Source: an uncultured Lachnospiraceae bacterium (GTDB lineage: Bacteria; Bacillota; Clostridia; Lachnospirales; Lachnospiraceae). From it: 56,351 nt of DNA. Positions within the stretch are counted from its first letter, which is position 1, and the number at the start of each line of letters is the position of its first letter. A program made the position numbers and the translations under genes. A model generated the notes under the pieces. It had not been told where the DNA came from. It searched no databases and saw only the letters and a list, made by a program, of their open reading frames with translations. This document shows positions 51,187 through 56,351 of the stretch, one piece after another. Where the stretch lies: the NCBI GenBank assembly GCA_946537305.1, contig CAMNFR010000010.1:1-56351 (forward strand). The letters run 5' to 3'.

Positions 51187-51636
51187 TTATCCCTCGATAG
51201 CGATATACTTCTTTTCTTCTACTTCCGGCTTCTTCTCCATCTTAGGTACGACCACTGTCAGGATACCATCGGCGAACTTCGCCTTGATGTCTTCCTGTGT
51301 GACGTCCTCACCCACGTAGAAGCTCCGGCTCATGCTGCCGGAATAACGCTCCTTGCGGAGGTATTTGCCGTTGTCATCCTTCTTGTCATTGTTCTCGGCG
51401 TGGTTGGCTGCAATGGTCAGATATCCGTTCTTTAGATCTGCCTTCACATCTTCCTTCGTGAAGCCCGGAAGTTCCATCTCGATATGATAGGCATCTTCTG
51501 TTTCCTTGATATCTGTGCTCATGGAACGAGTCGTACCTCTGGCTGTTCTGGCCGGGGCAAAGAAGCTGTCGCCGAAAAATTCATCAAACAAACTATCCGA
51601 AAAATCATCTCTAAAGATACTAGGTACAAACATCAT
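51187..51636 (-). CDS. Hsp20/alpha-crystallin small heat-shock protein
   Basis: 149 residues. Alpha-crystallin domain about 45-140 (EDAYHIEMELPGFTKEDVKADLKNGYLTIAA, ERYSGSMSRSFYVGEDV), C-terminal motif VPKMEKK and a final I-x-I-type region. It holds unfolded proteins in the cytoplasm. Two in-frame ATGs (51636, 51633) follow GGAGG; the first is used. It is downstream of the second hsp20 and under the same CIRCE-controlled promoter (105 nt gap). Confidence 0.95.
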   Translation of the reverse strand: MMFVPSIFRDDFSDSLFDEFFGDSFFAPARTARGTTRSMSTDIKETEDAYHIEMELPGFTKEDVKADLKNGYLTIAANHAENNDKKDDNGKYLRKERYSGSMSRSFYVGEDVTQEDIKAKFADGILTVVVPKMEKKPEVEEKKYIAIEG

Positions 51637-51741
51637 AAATGCCTCCTTCTATAGCCACTGCCTTTCGGCAGTTCAATTCGTGTTCACTTTGACTCTTGTT
51701 CAGTGTTTACTTTTCTGCAGCCTGTGGCTGCCGCCTACAGC

Positions 51742-52077
51742 TTATTCAATCGTGATCCTGCGTTCTTCCTCGGCTCTCTCATAAGCCTTCTTCGGAATGG
51801 TCAGCGTCAGGACGCCGTCCTTGTAGGCTGCCTGAATGTCCTGCGTGCGGATCTCTCCGACATAGAACCTTCTCTGGCATCGACCCGCGTAACGCTCTCT
51901 GCGGATCGTCTTTGCAGTTTCTTCTTTCCGGAAGTCTGCTTCTACGGTCAGATATTCATTCTCCACATAGGCCTGAATCTTATCCTTCGCGCAGCCCGGC
52001 AGATCAATGTCCAGGAAATAGGCTTCCTCATTTTCCCTCAGGTCGCTCCGCATCAGATCATTTCTACGTTCCATCAT
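51742..52077 (-). CDS. Short Hsp20 family protein
   Basis: 111 residues, little more than the alpha-crystallin domain (NEEAYFLDIDLPGCAKDKIQA ... ERYAGRCQRRFYVGEI). The N-terminal arm that usually drives large oligomers is very short. It is first after the CIRCE promoter, ~115 nt downstream of it. Probably works with the longer Hsp20. Confidence 0.92.
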   Translation of the reverse strand: MMERRNDLMRSDLRENEEAYFLDIDLPGCAKDKIQAYVENEYLTVEADFRKEETAKTIRRERYAGRCQRRFYVGEIRTQDIQAAYKDGVLTLTIPKKAYERAEEERRITIE

Positions 52078-52190
52078 GAAAATCCCTTCTTTCTATGTAC
52101 TGGCCGGGAAGTTGTTCCCGACCGGGTCTGCTTTCCTATCCGGGGTCTCTTTTCGATCTCTTTCGATCTCCTTTCCCTTCGGACAGTTAC

Positions 52191-52219
52191 GTTATACCAC
52201 TTCTGTTAGCACTCGTCAA
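52191..52219 (-). promoter_or_regulatory. Heat-shock promoter of the hsp20 pair
   Basis: Minus-strand TTGACG (52219-52214), 17 nt, TATAAC (52196-52191). The -35 box lies inside the CIRCE spacer, so HrcA binding should block polymerase. Confidence 0.75.
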
Positions 52220-52232
52220 GAGTGAGTGCTAA
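52206..52232. promoter_or_regulatory. CIRCE operator for HrcA
   Basis: Perfect TTAGCACTC-N9-GAGTGCTAA. This is the exact consensus bound by the heat-shock repressor HrcA. It controls the hsp20 pair and overlaps the stop codon of nagA. Confidence 0.97.
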
Positions 52233-53356
52233 CATTTTTTGTGAAGTTTTTGTGAAATACAGACCTGTTTCAGATGCAAGCCCTCATCGCATACAACGTA
52301 GTCCGCTGCTTTACCAATCTCTATCGAGCCAATCCTATCATCCGCACCGATCCTGCGGGCGGGATTTATCGTGGCTGCGCGGATGGCCTCCTCCTCCGGG
52401 ATACCGAAGCGGACCGCATTGCGCATGCAATCAAACAGATGGGTGGCGGAACCGGCGATGGTCCCGTCGCCGAGCCTTGCAATATGGTCTTTCAGCGTGA
52501 CGGTCTGTCCGCCCAGCTCATAGGTGCCGTCAGGCATGCCGCAGCAGCGCAGGGAATCGGAGATCAGACAGATTCGGCCCGGGAACAGTTTGAACGCTAT
52601 ACGCACGGCACTGGGATGCACATGAATCCCGTCGCAGATCAGCTCCGCTGTAACAGTATCCCGTTCCGCGGCGGCGCCGATCACGCCGGGATGGCGGTGA
52701 TGAATCGGCGGCATCGCATTGAAAAGATGTGTCAGATGACAGGCGCCTGCATCAAACATTGCGGCGGCCTGTTCGTAATCCGCATCCGTGTGAGCTGCAG
52801 ACACGGTGCAAAGAGCCCTTGCCCTCGCGGCAAACTCCGCCGCGCCGGGCAGCTCCGGCGCCACATCCACCAGGCAGATCTGTCCGTTGCAGCTGTCATA
52901 GAGACTGCGGAACGCCTCAAAATCCGGATCACGCAGATACGCCCCATTCTGCGCGCCCTTTTTCTTTTCAGCGAGGAACGGCCCCTCCATATGAATGCCC
53001 ACAACACGGGCACAGCCCGCAGGCCGTTTATCCTGCAGCTGCTTCGCCGTTTGGAAGGCTGCTTGCAGCGCCTCCAGAGGAAGCGTCATGGAGGTCGGTG
53101 CAAAGGCGGTAATCCCGTTTGCCGCAAGATAGGAGGCCATGCATCGGAGGCCATCGAGATTGCCGTCCGAAAAATCCGCGCCTGCAGCACCGTGGATGTG
53201 GATGTCCACCAGGCCGGGGATCACTTTTGCGCCGCAGAGATCCTCTCCTCCTCTGTCGAGGCCAGGAATTATTTCCGTAAAGACTCCGTCCTCCACCCGG
53301 AAGCCGCCGCAGACATAGCCTTCCGGTGTAAACACTTTTGCATTGCAGTACAACAT
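52229..53356 (-). CDS. nagA: N-acetylglucosamine-6-phosphate deacetylase
   Basis: 375 residues. Metal-binding HIHGAAGADF near residue 55, ICDGIHVHP and ISDSLRCCGMPDG with the catalytic Asp. It deacetylates GlcNAc-6-P to GlcN-6-P in amino sugar breakdown and cell wall recycling. The start at 53356 has AGGAGG upstream; an earlier GTG overlaps that site. Its TAG stop (52231-52229) lies inside the CIRCE arm. No nagB is in the window. Confidence 0.95.
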   Translation of the reverse strand: MLYCNAKVFTPEGYVCGGFRVEDGVFTEIIPGLDRGGEDLCGAKVIPGLVDIHIHGAAGADFSDGNLDGLRCMASYLAANGITAFAPTSMTLPLEALQAAFQTAKQLQDKRPAGCARVVGIHMEGPFLAEKKKGAQNGAYLRDPDFEAFRSLYDSCNGQICLVDVAPELPGAAEFAARARALCTVSAAHTDADYEQAAAMFDAGACHLTHLFNAMPPIHHRHPGVIGAAAERDTVTAELICDGIHVHPSAVRIAFKLFPGRICLISDSLRCCGMPDGTYELGGQTVTLKDHIARLGDGTIAGSATHLFDCMRNAVRFGIPEEEAIRAATINPARRIGADDRIGSIEIGKAADYVVCDEGLHLKQVCISQKLHKKC

Positions 53357-53536
53357 AACAGGACACACCTCCTGGCTTCATATTATCTTTCACGCACCTA
53401 CCCGTCAAGCGCAACGCATCGTTTTCGACACACATAGCCAGACATCGTTTATAATTTTTTTGTATATTTTCTGCTAAAATTGCGATATACTACGAGCAGG
53501 AATCATTTAACTAACTAACCGAAAGGAAGGTACCCC

Positions 53537-55963
53537 ATGGCTCTTCAGACATATGAGAAAGAACATCTGCGCAGGCTGCGGAACCTGCTTCCCGAATGTA
53601 CCGTTCTTCTGAAAAAAGACGGCCGTTTCCCGCTGGACGCCCCCGGTGAGATCGCCCTCTTCGGAAGCGGCGCCAGAAATACGGTCTTCGGCGGCACCGG
53701 GTCCGGGGAGGTCAACTCCCGTTTCCGCATTTCTATAGAAAAAGGACTGGAACTGGCTGGATTCACCGTCACAACAAAACCTTGGCTGGATGCTTTCGAT
53801 CAGATCCTGGCCGACGCCAAGGTCCGATTCATCAAGGAAATCAAAGCGCGCGCCCGGAAGAAACACCGTCTGGCCGTGATGGAGGGCATGGGCGCTGTCA
53901 TGCCTCAGCCCGAATACGATCTGCCGCTGGAAGGCGCCGGCACCACGGCACTCTATGTGCTCTCCCGGATCTCCGGGGAAGGAAATGACCGTCTGAATAC
54001 CGCCGGGGATATTCTCCTCACGCCCTCCGAGATCCGCGACATCCTGGCGCTGGACCGCAAATACGACCGGTTCATGCTGGTTCTGAATGTCGGCGGCCCG
54101 GTCGATCTGAGCCCGGTCCTTTCCGTCGGCAACATCCTTGTGCTCTCTCAGCTAGGCGCTGCCACCGGCGTCGCCCTTGCCGATCTTCTCCTTGGGAAGA
54201 CCGTTCCCTCCGGAAAGCTGACCACCACATGGTCTGCCTTGGAAGATTATAGCAGCATCGGAGACTTTGGTGAACATGACGATACCCGCTACCGGGAGGG
54301 AATCTATGTCGGATACCGCTATTTTGACAGCGTCGGCAAAAAGGCGCTCTTTCCTTTCGGATACGGCATCGGGTATACCGACTTTGCGGTCTCCGATGTC
54401 CACACTGCGCTGGATGGCGAGACCGTTACGGTAGCCGCCCGGATAGAAAACACCGGCGCCTATGCCGGCAGAGAGACCCTTCAGGTCTATCTCTCTTCCC
54501 CGGCCGGCCGGCTCGACCAACCGTATCAGAGCCTCGCAGCCTTTGTTAAGACGGACCTTCTTGCTCCCGGGGAGTCACAGACCGTCGAAGCTTCCTTCCT
54601 GCTCTCCGAGTGCGCCTCCTACGATACCGAACAGAGCTGTTTTGTGCTGGAGGCCGGCGATTACATCGTCCGCACGGGGACCTGCAGCGCCTGCAGTCAG
54701 CCGGCAGCCATTCTGCGGCTTGAAAGCGAAATCACTGTCAGCAAACACCGCCGTCTGAAACGAACCGCCGACTTCCTGGACTGGAAGCCGGAAACGCCCG
54801 TTCCGTGCGAGCTGCCGGATGATCTGCCGGTTCTCGGTGTAGATCCGGACAGCATCTGCTGCCGGGAAGTCATCTATGACGTTCCCCCGGAGATCGATCC
54901 TCTTGTGGAAACCCTGACCGACGAGCAGCTTTCCACCCTGTGCTGCGGCGCCTACGATCCGAAGGGCGGCATGTTGAGTGTCATCGGAAACGCCAGCTTT
55001 TCTGTGGCCGGCGCCGCCGGAGAGAGCTCTCACATTGCGGAAGCGCAGGGCTTCCCCGCCGTCGTGATGGCAGACGGCCCCGCAGGACTCCGTCTTTCCC
55101 GGGACTATATCAAGGATGAGCATGGCGCCACCTCCCTCGGGCTTTCCATGCCCGAGACCATGGCGGATTTCCTGCCGAAGCCTGCCACAATGCTCATGTC
55201 CCTCACGCAGAAGAAGCCGAAAGCCGGCCAAGAGATCCTGCATCAGTACTGCACCGCCATCCCGATCGGAACGGCCATTGCCCAGAGTTTTAACCCTGGT
55301 CTTGCCGAAACCTGCGGCGATATCGTGGGGACAGAGATGCTCCGCTTCGGCGTGCACCTGTGGCTTGCACCGGCCCTCAACATCCATCGCTCCATCCGCT
55401 GCGGGCGCAACTTCGAATACTTCTCGGAGGATCCGCTGGTGAGCGGGCTCATAGCCGCTGCCATCACGAACGGCGTACAGCGTCATCCTCACTGCGGGAC
55501 CACCATCAAACATTACTGCGTCAACAATCAGGAGACCAACCGTTTCAATTCCAACAGCATCGTCAGCGAGCGTGCGATGCGGGAGATCTACCTGAAAGGA
55601 TTCGGCATCTGTGTCCGGAAATCCCAGCCGCTTGCCGTGATGACCTCCTATAATCTGCTGAACGGCGTGCACACATCGGAGAGCCGGGATCTCATCGAGA
55701 ATGTCCTGCGGTGCGACTTCGGCTATGAGGGCGTGGTCATGACCGACTGGGTCATCTCCGGTATGGAGGATAAGACCTCCATTCACCGCAGCGCCGTATC
55801 CAATGAAATCGTCGCTTCCGGCAACGACGTCGTGATGCCCGGCAGCAAGAAAGATGATGAGAACATCCGGAAAGCACTGGCAGACGGACGTCTCAGCAGA
55901 GAACAGCTTATGGTGAATGCCAGCCGACTGCTGAAAATCGCAAGAAAACTGACTGCCGAGTAA
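53537..55963 (+). CDS. GH3 beta-glucosidase with swapped domain order
   Basis: 808 residues in reverse order to most GH3 enzymes. First the alpha/beta sandwich domain (about 30-265, GSGARNTVFGGTGSGEVN to FPFGYGIGYTDF). Then a FnIII-like domain (about 285-365). Last the (beta/alpha)8 barrel (about 455-808) with DGPAGLRLSR, KHYCVNNQETNR and nucleophile Asp737 in VVMTDW. This order is known for glucosidases of Butyrivibrio and Ruminococcus. No signal peptide, so it is cytoplasmic and may act on imported oligosaccharides. GAAAGGAAGG precedes the ATG. Confidence 0.93.
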   Translation: MALQTYEKEHLRRLRNLLPECTVLLKKDGRFPLDAPGEIALFGSGARNTVFGGTGSGEVNSRFRISIEKGLELAGFTVTTKPWLDAFDQILADAKVRFIKEIKARARKKHRLAVMEGMGAVMPQPEYDLPLEGAGTTALYVLSRISGEGNDRLNTAGDILLTPSEIRDILALDRKYDRFMLVLNVGGPVDLSPVLSVGNILVLSQLGAATGVALADLLLGKTVPSGKLTTTWSALEDYSSIGDFGEHDDTRYREGIYVGYRYFDSVGKKALFPFGYGIGYTDFAVSDVHTALDGETVTVAARIENTGAYAGRETLQVYLSSPAGRLDQPYQSLAAFVKTDLLAPGESQTVEASFLLSECASYDTEQSCFVLEAGDYIVRTGTCSACSQPAAILRLESEITVSKHRRLKRTADFLDWKPETPVPCELPDDLPVLGVDPDSICCREVIYDVPPEIDPLVETLTDEQLSTLCCGAYDPKGGMLSVIGNASFSVAGAAGESSHIAEAQGFPAVVMADGPAGLRLSRDYIKDEHGATSLGLSMPETMADFLPKPATMLMSLTQKKPKAGQEILHQYCTAIPIGTAIAQSFNPGLAETCGDIVGTEMLRFGVHLWLAPALNIHRSIRCGRNFEYFSEDPLVSGLIAAAITNGVQRHPHCGTTIKHYCVNNQETNRFNSNSIVSERAMREIYLKGFGICVRKSQPLAVMTSYNLLNGVHTSESRDLIENVLRCDFGYEGVVMTDWVISGMEDKTSIHRSAVSNEIVASGNDVVMPGSKKDDENIRKALADGRLSREQLMVNASRLLKIARKLTAE

Positions 55964-55967
55964 AAAT

Positions 55968-56014
55968 GACCCGGGGAGGGTGACGTGATTGAACCACATC
56001 ACCCTCCCCGGGTC
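55968..56014. terminator. Strong hairpin at the end of GH3
   Basis: 16-bp perfect arms (55968-55983 / 55999-56014) with a GTG/CAC-ended loop. The U-tract lies on the minus strand (T5 after the hairpin), so it best ends a minus-strand transcript coming from beyond the window. Confidence 0.85.
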
Positions 56015-56350
56015 TATGAAGAAAACATCGCGTGACTCCGCACTTCGCGCTCCCGTCATGCCGTCTTTCCCCAGTGTTCTCGCCGCGATCACCTCCGGAA
56101 TCGGGATCAGCGGGAATTCCGCCGCATCATCTGTTCCCGCCAGGATTTCATCACAAAGCAGCAGCACTTCATCCAGGATCTGCTTACCAACTTCTGGAAT
56201 TTCATGGCAGAGATACACGGAATCATATTCGTTCTCCCGCTGCTTCAGCCGCAGCAAGTTTTCCTGATAGATGTCGATCCCCTTGTCACCTATTTTCCGG
56301 AATAAAACTCTGTGGACGTCGGATTTGTCTGGATCAGCACGGAGCTCTGA
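56015..56350 (-). CDS. Partial minus-strand reading frame entering from outside, unidentified
   Basis: A 112-codon stretch reads S-E-L-R-A-D-P-D-K-S at its start, then YDSVYLCHEIPEVGKQ and LDEVLLLCDEILAG. Codon use and composition look coding, and a minus-strand terminator follows. There is no in-frame stop before the hairpin: the frame runs on antisense to GH3. I do not recognise the family. It may be the 3' end of a gene with a frameshift, or a chance frame. Confidence 0.3.
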
Positions 56351-56351
56351 T

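Noticed and set aside
54575-56257. A 560-residue minus-strand open frame
   Set aside because: Most of it is antisense to the GH3 gene, whose motifs are clear. Only the part beyond 56014 could be real and is listed as uncertain.

Overview
The window looks like a chromosomal segment of an anaerobic, fairly GC-rich Clostridia, most likely a gut or rumen member of the Lachnospiraceae. This is inferred from gene content: a type III glutamine synthetase, a DnaD plus DnaC-type helicase-loader pair, the rpsF-ssb-rpsR cluster, a perfect CIRCE element in front of two hsp20 genes, strong AGGAGG ribosome sites, a domain-swapped GH3 glucosidase, and low-GC intergenic DNA between GC-rich genes. No rRNA, tRNA, transposase, phage gene or CRISPR array was seen.

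Layout. 1-3.1 kb (minus): amino acid permease, PatB/MalY-type C-S lyase and a RidA protein cut by the window edge, probably one amino acid/imine handling operon. It faces an XRE regulator and a tyrosine phosphatase that carries an unusual N-terminal domain (3.2-5.1 kb, plus). 5.2-8.2 kb: an LRR surface protein, then degV-plsY. 8.3-15 kb (minus): a redox operon of two flavoproteins (one a 935-residue multi-[4Fe-4S] protein), an orphan HypA, a zinc-ribbon membrane protein, a HAD phosphatase and a nitroreductase, headed by a CRP/FNR-like palindrome. 15.6-17.9 kb: a short UvrA-like protein. 18.3-24.1 kb: a MacAB-like ABC system with two adaptor proteins, one with very long low-complexity inserts. 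24.5-32 kb: a LysR regulator, a 38-bp-arm perfect palindrome, glnN, tmk and a heterodimeric ABC exporter. 32.1-38.3 kb: rpsR, ssb, rpsF, a long PRPP synthetase, dnaC, dnaD and murC, with DnaA-box-like sites between dnaD and murC. 38.4-42.8 kb: a small membrane protein, an AEC transporter, a two-component system and a DUF5711-like protein. 42.8-46 kb: a zinc-efflux module (SmtB/ArsR sensor, P1B ATPase, HMA protein) with an ArsR-like operator and a Fur-like box. 46.2-51.1 kb: an SH3 surface protein, an S-adenosylhomocysteine deaminase/hydrolase pair and a P1 peptidase. 51.2-56 kb: two hsp20 genes, nagA and a circularly permuted GH3 enzyme.

The strongest candidate for something undescribed is a family of non-coding, symmetric elements at 15298-15580, 17994-18187 and 43413-43690. 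Each is built from one 37-38 nt half-site: TGTGCAA, about 20 nt, then TTTACAACCC or TTTGATACCC. The half-sites are mirrored around a centre. The core pair always spans 111-113 bp, and satellite half-sites lie 83-86 bp further out. Thirteen half-sites were found in total. All three elements sit upstream of one minus-strand gene and downstream of another, and two lie beside short tandem repeats. No function is known to me. Scattered DNA-binding sites of a multimeric protein or MITE-like elements are the leading ideas.
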